Translations under genes and position numbers: made by a program
Shown: one piece after another, positions 34,780 through 46,426 of the stretch
How the letters are laid out: every line of letters begins with the position of its first letter
Position numbering within the stretch: the stretch's first letter is position 1
The notes under the pieces: generated by a model
Database searches by the model: none
The model's input: the letters and a program-made list of their open reading frames with translations, nothing else
What the model was told of the DNA's origin: nothing
Assembly (NCBI GenBank): GCA_021464415.1
Contig: CM038465.1
Location: 26,360,990-26,424,989 of the forward strand
From: Lonicera japonica
Taxonomy: Eukaryota; Streptophyta; Magnoliopsida; Dipsacales; Caprifoliaceae
Direction: 5' to 3'
DNA: 64,000 bases

Positions 34780-37131
34780 GCAGCAGGCCATGACACGGAA
34801 CGCTGCTTGGCTCTTCGTCACCGTATTCAGGACCTCATCGAAGCTGGAACCATTCCCGCACCCGGCGGGCCCAATGTTACCAACAACCCCCTTTCGAACC
34901 ATGCTCCACCTGCAGGAATTAATGCCTTGACCACTGATGAAGAAGGCTTTGACCCCATAGGACTCATTCAAGATGATCCAACCTACCAGGCACCCGTTGT
35001 GTTGCTAGCAAAAGCTCAAGTGGCCCCAGGCCTCAATCCGATAATCGACCAATGGATGGCTAAGATGAGCTTCCTACCCGGGCAGGGTTGTTTAGGAAAG
35101 GACAACCAAGGGATTTCACAACCGCTTGCAATCAAGACCAATCCCGAAAAAGCTGGGATAGGATGGATCCAAGACAGGGAGAAACAACCATGGAAGCCCC
35201 GAGGCTTCCCTAAGGAGACAATCTGTATGACAGAAACCTCCCCCAAAGCCTTCAGTTGGTCGACAGAACCAGAATCATCGGAAGTCTCAGAGGGATCAGA
35301 CTCAGCATCCCTTTGGATACAGCAAATCACCCGGTCAGGAAGGGTGTATCAGCCACCGCTAATGGATGCCGAGAAAACACCATCTCCTAAGGAAGTAGGA
35401 GAAGATCGAGTACTGGAACAGTTGAAGAAAACCCAGGCCCACATCACCATTTGGGGCCTCTTGGTTGCCTCCAAACCGCACAGGACCGCTTTCATCAAAC
35501 TCCTTGATAAGGCTGTCATATCGCCAGACTCTACGCCCGAACAACTGCCAAACATGATTGGGTCACTTACCGTTCAAAGAAGTTTGTCATTTTCAGATGA
35601 AGACTTATCTCCATTGGGGAAGAAACACAGTCTGGCTCTCCACATCACTGTTCGGACTCGAGAAAAAATCCTGCCGCAAGTTCTCATTAATAATGGGTCG
35701 ACTATAAATGTTTGCCCCCTGAAGACCGCCAGATGCCTGGGTATATTGGATTCATAACTTTCTCCATCAGCTGTAACCGTCAGGGCCTATGACAACACCA
35801 GGAGGGCCGTTCTAGGTTCTCTGAAGCTTGATCTCATGGTTGGTCCCGGAAGCTTTCCGGCCGACTTTCAAATCATAGACATTCCCTCCAGTTTTAACTT
35901 GCTATTGGGAAGGGCATGGCTACACGACATAGGAGCACTCCCCTCCTCCTTACACCAGAAGATCAAAATACTATTCGAAGGGAACGTAATCACCATCCAA
36001 GGAGATCCTGAAAGGACCTTGGCAGATCTGGAGTTACCTGTATTGGGCATTGGGAGTCAAAGCATACAGTTGGGAGGCTTTTCTTATGAGCCTCAAGTAC
36101 AAGCTCTCACCACCTAGAGAATCGAGTATCTACCCCCTGACAATATCCCCGGTCTCAGCACCAAGATCACAAAGATGCTGAAAAAGATGAAATACTTACC
36201 CGGAGCCAGTCTGGGAATGGGACAGCTCGGATTGCTTCAAGCCTTGGAACCGGTAACGAGGTACGAAAGGGAAGGTTTGGGTTACCAACACACCAAGAAA
36301 GACGATCAAGAGAATAGGAGCCGAGGGCATCAGTATCCGAGTTTTAGCTATCTGAACGGGTTTTTTGTCAAGGAAGGAGAATACTTCCCTTTTTGCGGCT
36401 TTCAAGAGCCATGGAGAAACAGCGATGGAGATAGCCTTCCGGGATGGGAAATCTTTTATGAAGAGGACCTTTATCTCAAAGAAAGTGTCATACACAGCTT
36501 CTCTACCAAGTTAACGATCGGACTAGAGGAAGAAATTGAAGACAAGGAAGATGAGGAGGAGGAATTGATCGGGGATCTCTTCGACATCATGGCTCTAGGG
36601 GATGACGAGCCAAGAGACAACCCGGTACATTTGATACACGCAGACCCAGACTATCAGGAAAAAGGGGGAAATAGTGAAATTGTAAGGGTGAAAGATAAGA
36701 GTGAGGGTAAGGTTAGGAATGAGTCACTCCTAAATTTACTTTTCAAACTTGTACCTGTAAGCACTGTTATTAATGAGGAAGACTCTATTTTGCGTTATCC
36801 TATTAGTTCCAATTTTGTAATTGCTTATATGGAGTTGGAAAGACTAAATGAACACCCTGAACGGGAGGAACAGCGCATACGAAGTGAAGAGGGGGATACT
36901 CTTATAATTAATCTGGGGACAGGGGAGGAAAAGAAAAAAGTTCGTATTGGGGCAAGTCTAAGTAAAGCGGAAAGAGAGGAATTTACACAAACTCTGAATG
37001 AGTATGTGGATGTCTTCGCCTGGTCCTATGCTGACATGCCAGGTTTGAACAGTCAGATAGTCATGCACGAGATACACACCAAGCCAGAATTCAGACCCGT
37101 CAAACAAAAGTTGAGAAAACTTACGCCATAA
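34780..37131 (+). pseudogene. Gag-pol linker and protease region of the TAT element (broken)
   Basis: Same frame as the gag domain. It holds a retropepsin-like segment: VLINNGSTINVCPLK around 35680-35730, where the family has D in place of the first N of NNGS, so the catalytic Asp appears changed by one G-to-A step; and a flap/hydrophobic end FNLLLGRAWLHDIGA near 35900. A G-patch-like LPGASLGMGQLG follows at about 36195, common in TAT protease-RT linkers. In-frame stops: TAA 35755-35757, TAG 36115-36117, TAA 37129-37131. Confidence 0.78.
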
Positions 37132-38013
37132 TGGTCCCTGAAAGTAAAAGAAGAGGTGATGAAGCAACTGAGTGTGGGGTTCTTGCGGGTGATCAAGTAC
37201 CCTTTATGGTTAGCCAACATTGTGCCCGTTCCAAAGGCAAATGGGAAGGTCCGCATGTGTGTGGATTATCGAGATCTCAATAAAGCCTGCCCAAAAGATG
37301 ATTTTCCATTGCCCAACATCGACTTGATAATAGATAATACTGCCAACCATGCATTAAAGTCATTTGTGGACGGTTTTGTCGGGTATAATCAGATCAAGAT
37401 GCACCCAGATCACCAAGAGAAAACGGCGTTTATCACTCCATGGGGAACCTACTGCTACACCATTATGCCATTCGGGTTGAAGAACGCCGGGGCAACGTAT
37501 CAGAGGGCAGCTACCGCCATCTTCCACGACATGATTCACAAAGAAGTAGAAGTGTATGTGGACGACATGATAATCAAGTCAAAAGAAAGAGAAGGCCATG
37601 TACCAGCTTTACGAGCCTTTTTTGACGGCCTCCGCCAGTACCAGATGAGACTCAATCCGCAGAAATGTGTGTTCGGGGTGACCAAAGGAAAACTCCTAGG
37701 CTATGTTGTCAGTAAGAAGGGAATCGAGGTAGACCCTGCCAAGGTTCGAGCTATCCAAGAAATGCCCGAGCCTCGTACCGAGAAAGAAGTCCGGGGATTT
37801 TTGGGTAATTTGCAGTACATCAGTAGGTTCATCTCTCAGCTCACTCAGACATGCGAGCCCATCTTCAAACTCTTGAGAAAATCTTCACCAGGAGAATGGG
37901 ACGATCAGTGCCAAGAAGCTTTTGATAGAATCAAAGAGTATCTCTCCAACCCCCCCAGTGTTAGCCCCACCACAGACAGGATTGCCACTAATTCTATACC
38001 TAACCGTCACTGA
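37132..38013 (+). pseudogene. Reverse transcriptase and start of RNase H of the TAT element
   Basis: Copies element RNA into DNA. Motifs in order: VPVPKANGKVRMCVDYRDLN, SFVDGFVGYNQI (first catalytic Asp), MPFGLKNAGATYQR, YVDDMI (catalytic Asp pair), LLGYVVS. All catalytic Asp are present. The frame is lost at a run of seven C (37950-37956), one base more than the frame needs, just where the gypsy RNase H begins. Confidence 0.9.
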
Positions 38014-40168
38014 TTCGGCTGCAGGAGCTATGCTAGCCCAACATATGATTGATACCCGAAAAGAGCAAGCCATCTACTACATCAATAAGAAATTATCCCC
38101 ATTTGAGATGAACTACACGCCATTGGAGAAGTCATGCACCGCTCTCGTCTGGGTAACGCAGAAATTACGGCACTACATGTTAGTCTTTCCAGTCATCCTG
38201 GCATCACGAATTGATCCGCTAAAATACCTTTTCGAGAAATCAGCTCTCTCAAATCGTATGGCAAAATGGTTATTCATGCTCTCCGAGTTTGACATCACTT
38301 ACATGACCCAGAAGGCAGTCAAAGGCAAGATCATAACTGATTACCTGGCCCACAATCCAATATTGGGGGACATGCTAGAAGAAGTCGAGTTCCCCGATGA
38401 AACTATCATGAATGTCGAGATCGATGAAGACTGGAAATTATATTTCGACGGGGCCGCCAATCGAAACGGAAACGGGATAGGCATCATTTTGGTCTCTCCA
38501 GATCAAACTCACTCCCCGATATCGTATCGTCTTGATTTCTTCTGCACCAACAACATGGACGAATATGAAGCCTGCATACTCGGGTTAGAAATCGCACTCC
38601 AAAGGGGTATACAGAGAATACAGGTATACGGAGATTCGGCACTAGTGGTCCACCAAGTCCTGAAGGAATGGAAGATCAGAGATGAGAAACTAGTCCCTTA
38701 CCTCGCCCGACTGGAGGATGTCGCAGGAAAGTTCGAACATGCGGAGTTTTATTATGTCCCCAGGTCACAGAACAGTTTTGCTGACGCACTGGCAACCTTG
38801 GCATCTATGATCGATATCCCGGAGGGGATGGAAGAAATAACTCTCACAGTACAAAGGAAATCAGGACCAGCACACTGCATGGCCCTTGAGGTAGAAAATG
38901 AAAAAGAGGGGGACTCGACTACTTGGTTTTATGACATCTGGAACTTATTGAAAAATCATCTGTATCCCGAGCAAACAGATAAGAAAACGCGGGTCACACT
39001 CAGAAGGTTAGCATCCGGGTTCATACTTTGTGCTGGAAGGCTGTATAAGAGGAACTACGACGGGACTCATCTTCAATGTCTCACCGAGGAAGAGTCAGTC
39101 AAAATGATGGATCAGATACACGGAGGCGATTGCGGATCTCATATGAGCGGTCATACACTTGCCCGCAAAATCATCAGACAGGGTTATTTCTGGTCTACCC
39201 TGCAAAACGACTGCATTAACCACGTACGCCGTTGTCACAAGTGCCAAATTTATGCTAAATCCCAGAAGATTCCTCCGAAAGAGTTGTATAACATGACTGC
39301 TCCTTGGCCTTTCGCAACCTGGGGAATCGACGTCATTGGGAAGATTTCGCCCAAAGCCAGCAACGGCCATGAATTCATACTAGTGGCCATCGACTACTTC
39401 ACCAAATGGGTGGAAGCTAAGTCTTACCAGACCTTGGATGCCAAGAAAGTTGCCAGATTCATCAAAAGGAATATCGTCTGCCGGTATGGGGTCCCACACG
39501 AAATTATCTCGGACAATGGCACCCACTTCGAAGGAGAAGCTAATACAGTCATGGAAGAATACGGTATTACCCGACACAGGTCTTCACCACACAGGCCACA
39601 AACCAATGGGGCAGTTGAGGCCGCCAACAAAAATTTGAAGAATATCTTGAGCAAGATGACCGACACCTGTCGAGACTGGCCGGAGAAATTACCATATGCA
39701 TTGTGGGGATACCGCACCACTGAGAGGGTCTCTACTGGGGCAACCCCATTTTCACTTACATACGGGATGGAAGCAGTTCTCCCTGTTGAATTAGAGGTCC
39801 CCTCCCTCAGAGTAATGTTAGAGAATCAAGTTAATGAGCTGGAATGGGTAAAGGCACGTTATGACGAGCTGGCATTGTTAGATGATAAGAGATTGAAAGC
39901 CGCATATCACCACCAAGGGTATCAAAAGAGAATCGCTCGAGCATTTAACCAGAAAGTAAAGACTCGGGGTATCAATAAGGACGACATCGTGTTGAAAGAA
40001 ATTCGAGAACCAGCCAGAGACCCAAGGGGAAAGTTCGGTCAGAAGTGGACAGGACCGTACATCGTCAAAGAGATTGATACAGGGGGTGCCGCTATACTCG
40101 CTGATTTGGACAGACAGTTATTGCATTCCCCAGTCAACATGGATCGACTGAAGAAGTATTATCAATAG
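37957..40168 (+). pseudogene. Dual RNase H and integrase of the TAT element
   Basis: Long open stretch after the frameshift. It starts in gypsy-type RNase H (LYLTVTDSAAGAMLAQ), then a second plant/archaeal-type RNase H (WKLYFDGAANRNGNGIGI, MDEYEACILGLEIAL, VYGDSALVVHQV, NSFADALATLASM), then integrase: an HHCC zinc finger (H..H, RCHKCQIYAK), D in WGIDVIG, D in IISDNGTHFEG, E in NGAVEAANKNL. The C-terminus ends YIVKEI...MDRLKKYYQ with no chromodomain. The dual RNase H is the TAT signature. This part is open but is separated from RT by the frameshift. Confidence 0.92.
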
Positions 40169-40656
40169 ATGTAACATGTATAATAAGAACTACGTAAACC
40201 TGAGCCCCAACTCAAAATAGTGTTTCTAAAAAAATCAAAAGGGGAACGTAGGCAACCTGAGAAGTGACTTCAGGCCCGGTTTAAACATTATGAAGCAATA
40301 AAAGTCCTTTGTTTATTATTAAGGTGGTTCAGAACACCAGAAGTTACAAAGGAGATACATCATACAGAAAGACCTAATCCCTAGGGGTTGGCCAAGGAGG
40401 GTCCTCACTAGCCAAGTCAATTCGAGCCTCGTCCAGAATCTGGTACGCAGAGACAATGCTTTCTTCTGTAGGCTCAGAATCCATGAATCGAAACCACTCC
40501 ATCTGAAAAGGGGTCATCAATCAGCTCATCTTCAAGAGACCCCCAAAGAGAACGGATGATGTCAGCCCGGAGGGGCCTGGAAATACCGAAATAGGCAGGG
40601 TTGAACTGACGAGTCAGTCGAGCACGCCACATTCTCTCCATCGATGAAGAAATATG
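40169..40656. other. Spacer between pol and antisense gene 1
   Basis: About 490 bases between two convergent coding regions; probably holds both 3' UTRs. No gene. Confidence 0.5.
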
Positions 40657-41631
40657 CTAGGTCAAGTACTTAGACTCAGAAGAAAAGTTATGCAGGCCAA
40701 GGGGAATGCCCTGGGGAATGTTAAACTGCCGAAGAAGACGTCCTGGGAGGTAAAAGGAAGTGAACCAGAGTCCACGGAGCCGAATGTAATGCTGCCCCCC
40801 GGTACTAAGCACTATCGCCCTCAGCTTCCACCAAGGAATGTTCCACCGAATGGCCCTAGAATTCTCTGAAAACCATATCGTCCAATCAGAGGAGGACATG
40901 TTCAAGGCACCAAAGAGGGGACGACGAAAGAAGAATGTCGGGTTGTCAAGCTGAACCCCATTAAAGCCCACTGATCGAAAACGCTCCAATAGCCACATGT
41001 ATAGTAAGCGTGGACTTCCCCTGAAGAAGGGAGAAACTCCCCTTTGGACATCATCTAGGCCATTCAGAGTCTCTGCCAGAACTATGGGCACTATGGATTC
41101 CCCATTCCTTGCTTGATGGATCAAGCTCAGAATAGTTAGATTGACACGGGAGGAGCCCGTCACCAGTAGCATATCAGAAACAAGATAAATCAAGGCCGCC
41201 ACAGTACGCCCCGCACTATAAGAAGCTCTCTCCTCGTAACGACGAAAGAACCTCACCATTTTATGGAGGTCAAAAAGCCCGTCAATAATAAAACCATCAC
41301 AAGCCGCTTGGGGAATGGCTAGAAGAGCAATCAGCATGTCTCGAGGACCAATTTCTTCTATGGGAACAGCCATCGGAAGGCGAACGTCAGAATGCAATAG
41401 CCAGGAAAATTCTTCATAAGTCGGGCAGAGCTCGTCTAGTCCAAAACGGAAAAGATGATCGGCAGGACTCCAGAAGTACAGAGCGCCAAGCAAAAAGGAG
41501 AAATCTACAGGACGATGGCACCAGTTCGCTAAAGGACTGAATACACCAAAGTTCAAGCCATTCTCAGAAGATATCAGAGCATCTCGAGCTTCAACGTAAG
41601 AAAAATCAGAATTTGTGAGATAAGAGGACAT
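40657..41631 (-). CDS. Antisense gene 1: DUF7745-like protein, 324 aa
   Basis: Single-exon open frame, MSSYLTNSDFSYVEARD... to TAG at 40657, on the strand opposite gag-pol. It has no stop in 324 codons. The middle (FSFLLGALYFWSPADHLFRF followed by LCPTYEEFSWLL, then a helical stretch and SPRLLYMWLLERF) resembles the DUF7745 region found in plant retrotransposon-linked proteins and plant-mobile-domain relatives; I base this on memory of the pattern. A minus-strand TATA (41680-41671) and two palindromes lie just upstream. Function unknown; no catalytic residues can be named. Confidence 0.7.
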   Translation of the reverse strand: MSSYLTNSDFSYVEARDALISSENGLNFGVFSPLANWCHRPVDFSFLLGALYFWSPADHLFRFGLDELCPTYEEFSWLLHSDVRLPMAVPIEEIGPRDMLIALLAIPQAACDGFIIDGLFDLHKMVRFFRRYEERASYSAGRTVAALIYLVSDMLLVTGSSRVNLTILSLIHQARNGESIVPIVLAETLNGLDDVQRGVSPFFRGSPRLLYMWLLERFRSVGFNGVQLDNPTFFFRRPLFGALNMSSSDWTIWFSENSRAIRWNIPWWKLRAIVLSTGGQHYIRLRGLWFTSFYLPGRLLRQFNIPQGIPLGLHNFSSESKYLT

Positions 41632-41670
41632 TGTGAGAAAGGTGTAAGGATGAAGGAAGGAAGATGGGTG

Positions 41671-41680
41671 TATTTATAGC
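41671..41680 (-). promoter_or_regulatory. TATA box of antisense gene 1
   Basis: Minus strand GCTATAAATA, 40-50 bases upstream of the ATG at 41631, almost the same as the LTR TATA (CTATAAATAG). Confidence 0.6.
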
Positions 41681-41705
41681 AAAAAAGAGGACTCCTGCAC
41701 CTGTT

Positions 41706-41749
41706 TGTCGCGCGACAAACCCATGTCCAGGAGGGATTGTCGCGCGACA
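41706..41749 (-). promoter_or_regulatory. Two palindromes upstream of antisense gene 1
   Basis: Perfect TGTCGCGCGACA at 41706-41717 and 41738-41749, 26 and 58 bases upstream of the TATA box on the minus strand; same motif as in the LTRs. Confidence 0.8.
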
Positions 41750-42076
41750 AACTCCCTTGGTGTTGCTTTGTTTTGAGTTTTTCTTACACGTAAGAGTCGG
41801 TTTTGCTAAAAAATCCACTTTTATATGCATTTGTGCTGACTTTGTTCTTTTGCAGATAACTTCAGTAGCATCACAAAGGTACGATTCCTATTTTATCGGT
41901 CCACGTAATTTATTTTTTCATCATCAGATAAATAAATGCGTAACATTAGACACAATTAAAGATTTTTTATATATAAAACCAATAAAAGAACAGTTTTCTG
42001 CAAAAACCCTGTCTAAAAGTCTAAAAAAATAAAAAACTACATATTTGTCAGGACTAACTAAATACAGGAAGGAAAG
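41750..42076. other. Spacer between the two antisense genes
   Basis: About 330 bases, AT-rich, upstream of antisense gene 1 and downstream of the stop of antisense gene 2. No gene. Confidence 0.45.
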
Positions 42077-45000
42077 CTAATCTAATCGGGAGCGTTTGGA
42101 CACACTCCCACTGTCACCCGAGCCCTCCTCGGGAGTAGGATCGACCTCTGGGACGCCCTGAGCAGAAGGAGCTGCTACCTGCGAAGGCCCTGTCGGCTGG
42201 ACCGGAGCCGTGGACCGGATCACCGAGGACCGTGACCGCCTGGAAGTCCGGCTACTACTCCTCCGAGACTCAGTCCGAATGCGAGAGGAAGACAGAGGGT
42301 CATCTGCCCGCAAGGAAACGTCGATCGCCCTCTGATAGTCCAGCATGTATGTCGTAGGGTTTTGACCAACGTACTGAAGCAGGTTCCAGCTATAAAGGTA
42401 CTGGGAATGCCAAGCCCGTAGATCTGCCACTCGGACGCTCACCCGCTGAAAAGAAAAGAAAGAAGAATCAGCACCAATAAAATAAGTAAGCATGGATATG
42501 AAAAAATATCGAGGAAAGAAAAGTACATACCTCATCATCGGAACGGCCACCCAGGTAGTCAAACGTGTCTCCAGGGAGAGGATACTCGGGCACCGTATAT
42601 CGACGCAAGCCAGCTCCGACATAAGATAAGTCCCGAGGAAGTCTCGGCAAATCTATCGAATGAATGGACGAACTCATCGGCATAGCAGCAGACGTAGACC
42701 CACCCCCCTCATGAATCGGGAACAAAGGAGGACGAGAAGACGAGCCACCAAGACCTGTAGATCTGACCGGAGGACCCTTGGCAGCAGACGGAAGGGGAGT
42801 CAGCGTGGCATAAGTACGAACTCCCGGAGGGTCCATAACGGTCGTCGCCCTCAGAGGCGGGACCCCACTAGAAACAGCAGCAGCAGCAGCAGATGGGGTC
42901 CGCCCAAACTGCTCGTAATCAACCCCGAAGTCTGCAGACTCCCAGGACCGCTCGGGAAAATCACCTCCCCCTCTCTCAGCAGGCTGCCCCTCTCCAGGTG
43001 TGGTCTGAGACGGCTGTTCTGGAACCGCCGCTGTCGCATCTCCCTCGCCACCCTCGGGCCTATCATCACCACCCCCGGGTCCATCATCACCTCCCTCGGC
43101 AGCAGCAGGGACGTCCCTCTCGCCATTAGGATCATCATCATCAGAGTCCAAAATGTTATCCCTCTGATCAGGGATAGGCGGCAAATAACTAGGGACCGTC
43201 CTGGACAAGTGAGTCTGCCCTCGTATGTAGTTGGGATCGCCTCCCAACGCCTGGTACCTCTCATAGAAGACCCGTCCCCGAGTCCCCTTCGGCTCCCTCA
43301 TCAGATAGCGGGCAGCGAAGACAGAATAATCCCCCTCCTCGGTGAACGTCTGGAAACCGAGTCCGTCTACGAGGGCCTGTACCATCACGGGGTCGATCTC
43401 GCCTGTCCACCTCATCTGAACTGGCGGGACTAAAGGAATCCGAGGCCACTGGGCAGGTGAATGCTGGCGAATAACCCTCTCGCCCAGATAGAAGTGAAGG
43501 CCGTACTCATCCCTGATGAGTCGCCTGGTTCTCGAAGCAGTCAGAGAACGGCCATATCCAAAATGGAGATCCAGATCGCCCCAAGGGGCCCACTCAATCT
43601 GAAAAAGAAGAATAAGATTTTATGTCAGTAATTTATATTCTATTTTACTATTTATTGAAAAACAAGGATACTAAAATACTTACCTGCTCCTCCAACAGGT
43701 CGTGGACAGCAGCAGCTCCGGTCTCCCGAGTCCGGTATATATAGGGAGCCCTGTAGTTCCCCGCGATGAATCGGCGGAGAAAGGGAAACTGGTCCTCGTT
43801 CTCAACGAGGAGATCCACCTGGGCGCGACCCAGGCGGGTGTAAGCAACGAACCAACTCTGAAAAGGAAAGATAAAGAATTTCAGCAATAATCGACAGGTG
43901 ATATATGAAGGTCCAAGACAAAGACAAAAGGACTAAAGTATGTACCTCCCACAACAATGAGAAGCCCTTGAGGTTCAGGGCTAAATGGCGAGACACCTGG
44001 TCCATGGCATCATATAGGACTGCGAGAATAAAGCCGCCCCAGTCATAGTCAAACATGAGGCTGAAGTCCCGAAGATAGGGCAACCACCAAAGATGGGCCG
44101 TGTCCCCCCCACGGGCCTCGAATAGGTCATGGAGTGTCAGTAGGAGAAAGACGCGGGCATACTGCCGCGCCTCCTGACGGGTCATCGGCACCCCTGAAGC
44201 AACTAACCGAGCTCTCTCTGTGGCTAGCCGCGTAACCAAGATGCCCCGAGGAATCGTATCACCCGAACTCCGTCGCTCAGGGAACCACCCAAGTGCGCCC
44301 ACGATGCCCTCTGCTGTCAGACGCAAAGAGACGTCGATCTGAATAGGGATCCCCCCTGAACGAATCCCGGTCAGAGCAAAAAGATCAAAGGGTGTCATCG
44401 TCATCTCACCCCAGCTCCAATGGAAGGTGTGAGTAGTATCCCACCAATGGCAAGCCAGTGCCGACACCAAAACTGTCGCCCTAGAAACTCGCTCCGGGAG
44501 GGCGTCGAAGAGGGAGCCAAAAGGAGTCGCAAGGAGCAACTCCTGGACAGGGGCCGGTGCCCGTCGCCACTCCGAAGATATAGTGTTGGGAGAACCCCAA
44601 CCTCGGCCAACCCAATGCAGACAAAAGAGATATGTATATATATGAGAGATATAGGGTTATAGGGATAAATTATGTAATTTTCCAAACCTGAGGGTATTTT
44701 GGTGTAATTATGAGAGTTATAGGGTTATAAGGGTAAATTATGTAATTTTCCAAACCTGAGGGTACTTTGGTGTAATTATGAGAGATATAGGGTTATAGGG
44801 GTTGATTATGTAATTTTACAAACTTGAGGGTATTTTGGTGTAATTATGAGAGTTATAGGGTTATAGGGGTAAATTATGTAATTTTCCAAACCTGAGGGTA
44901 TTTTGGTGTAATTATGAGAGTTATAGAGTTATAGGGGTACATTATGTAAATTTTTCTAAAAGGAACCTAAAGGGTATCACAGGTAAAAAGTACGAGTTTC

Positions 45001-45356
45001 AATAAATCGGACATTATTTCTAGGTAGACATGCATACTAACATTGTTTAAAATACATGCAGGAAACGACAGAAATAATGGAACAGATAAATACACGAAAA
45101 GAAGACATACCAGAGATCGTCGGCGAATCTCGTGAGAAGCAGGCTCCATCAAGAGCCATGGAACATCCGGGACCAGAGCAGCCCGGGTAATATCTGTATA
45201 GACCACCGCCCGACCGCGGTTCACCCCATCATCATCATACCAGTCTAAGTCCTCCCAATCATCGTGATGAGGACTGCAGCGGAGAACGCCCTGAGCGTCA
45301 GTAAAGGTGACCTCTTCCTGGTCACCCTCTAATCGGTCCGGCTGTACAGGATCCAT
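42077..45356 (-). CDS. Antisense gene 2: spliced plant mobile domain protein, ~826 aa
   Basis: Five exons read on the minus strand: 45356-45111, 44569-43946, 43857-43684, 43598-42531, 42445-42077. Donors are GTATGT, GTACAT, GTAAGT, GTATGT; acceptors end in AG, the last three after clear pyrimidine tracts. Every exon is a multiple of three, so all introns are phase 0 and about 826 codons stay open. Exons 2-4 carry a plant mobile domain (PMD, as in MAIL1/MAIN): WDTTHTFHWSWGEMTMTPFD, ALTGI, LFLLLTLHDLF, YLGERVIRQ. Exon 4 then becomes Gly/Asp/Pro-rich; exon 5 ends in a Ser/Arg-rich tail and SKRSRLD. Host PMD proteins act in heterochromatin silencing and are often captured by transposons. The exon 2 acceptor (CGGAG, 44570) is the least certain. 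Confidence 0.78.
44640..44955 (+). repeat. 68-bp minisatellite in intron 1 of antisense gene 2
   Basis: About 4.5 copies of a 68-base unit containing TTATAGGG, TTATGTAATTTTCCAAACCT and GAGGGTATTTTGGTGTAATTA. It lies wholly within the first intron of the PMD gene. Confidence 0.85.
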
Positions 45357-45500
45357 CTATGAGTGAAATAAAACGAGAGAGTCGGAAAAATCGGAAAAGC
45401 AGCAAGGCTTCCGCGCTGAGAGAGAGAGAAAGAGAGAGAAGGAGAAGAGCTAGAGAGAGAAAGGGAAAGAGAAGAATGAGCTGGGATGAGCTCAGCAAGA

Positions 45501-45510
45501 CCTATATAGG
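45501..45510 (-). promoter_or_regulatory. TATA box of antisense gene 2
   Basis: CCTATATAGG, about 145 bases upstream of the ATG at 45356, leaving room for a leader of about 110-120 bases that is rich in CT on the minus strand. Confidence 0.55.
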
Positions 45511-45519
45511 GGATGAGAA

Positions 45520-45585
45520 TGTCGCGCGACAAACAGCCTCATTGTCGCGCGACAAAGGGCCTTGCCACCGAGATGTCGCGCGACA
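45520..45585 (-). promoter_or_regulatory. Three palindromes upstream of antisense gene 2
   Basis: Perfect TGTCGCGCGACA at 45520-45531, 45543-45554 and 45574-45585, the nearest only nine bases from the TATA box. Confidence 0.8.
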
Positions 45586-45589
45586 TATT

Positions 45590-46426
45590 GACCCTTCCCC
45601 TGACTTTTTGACCTTTGTCTCATTTTATCTCTTGCAGGAGGACTTCCGAGAAGCAGTTTTCGAAAAAAATTGCTAAAAACTGCACACCCAGGATGAGAAC
45701 ACGAGGAAAGATTTCCAAATCATCTCTCCGGAGAATGCGAGAACAAGATACAAAGTTTAAAAGTAATCTCTGATCTCCAAAGAAGACCGAGACCATCGAT
45801 GAGAAAAAGAAAAATATCAGGATAAGACGGGAATAGAAAAAATTGAAAGAGTAAAAAAGAGAAAGAACCGGCATGAGCGCCCAGAGCGAGCGAGAGAAAC
45901 AGAAATGCAGAGTGACAGGGAGAGCCACACCAAGAGTGACAGCTAGGCGAAACCGGCTCAGGGCTTCGTTTTGGGTGAGTAAGGCTCCTGATCGCGACAA
46001 AGGGATAAAAGGACTCCTGGTTAAAAACAGAAAAGGCCAGGAAAAGTCTTTCCCAAAAGAGGGAGGAATAAGGACATCGAAAAACAGAAAGCGATGCGGG
46101 CCCACCAATAATGAGAATCAAAAAGAAACCAGAGATCAGAGATTGACCTTTCATACAAATTTTCTTTTCAGCACGATACAGAAGAGATGGTTTGGAAAAA
46201 ACCTCGAATCATCACTCGGTGAAGAATAAGAAAAATTCGAAAACTGCTTTCCGAGGAAAGTATTTTTTCAGTCAAGAGAAAAATGAGAGTAAAACTTCAG
46301 AAAGGCATCCGGGTAAAGATTAGACCTCGAAGAGCTCTTTCCACCCTCATAAGAAATTTCCCTCTCTCACTCTAGCAATCGAAGAGAAAGATAGTCAAAA
46401 AATCCGAAGCCCTCCCCAGAGGCAAT
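45590..46426. other. Purine-rich spacer of the TAT element
   Basis: A/G-rich on the plus strand with several overlapping long frames on both strands. None shows a domain, and the bias alone explains the open frames. No gene called. Confidence 0.5.

Noticed and set aside
42660..43433. A 257-codon open frame on the plus strand
   Set aside because: It lies opposite exon 4 of the PMD gene and is Arg/Pro-rich in the way of a shadow frame; the minus strand has the domain and the splice signals.
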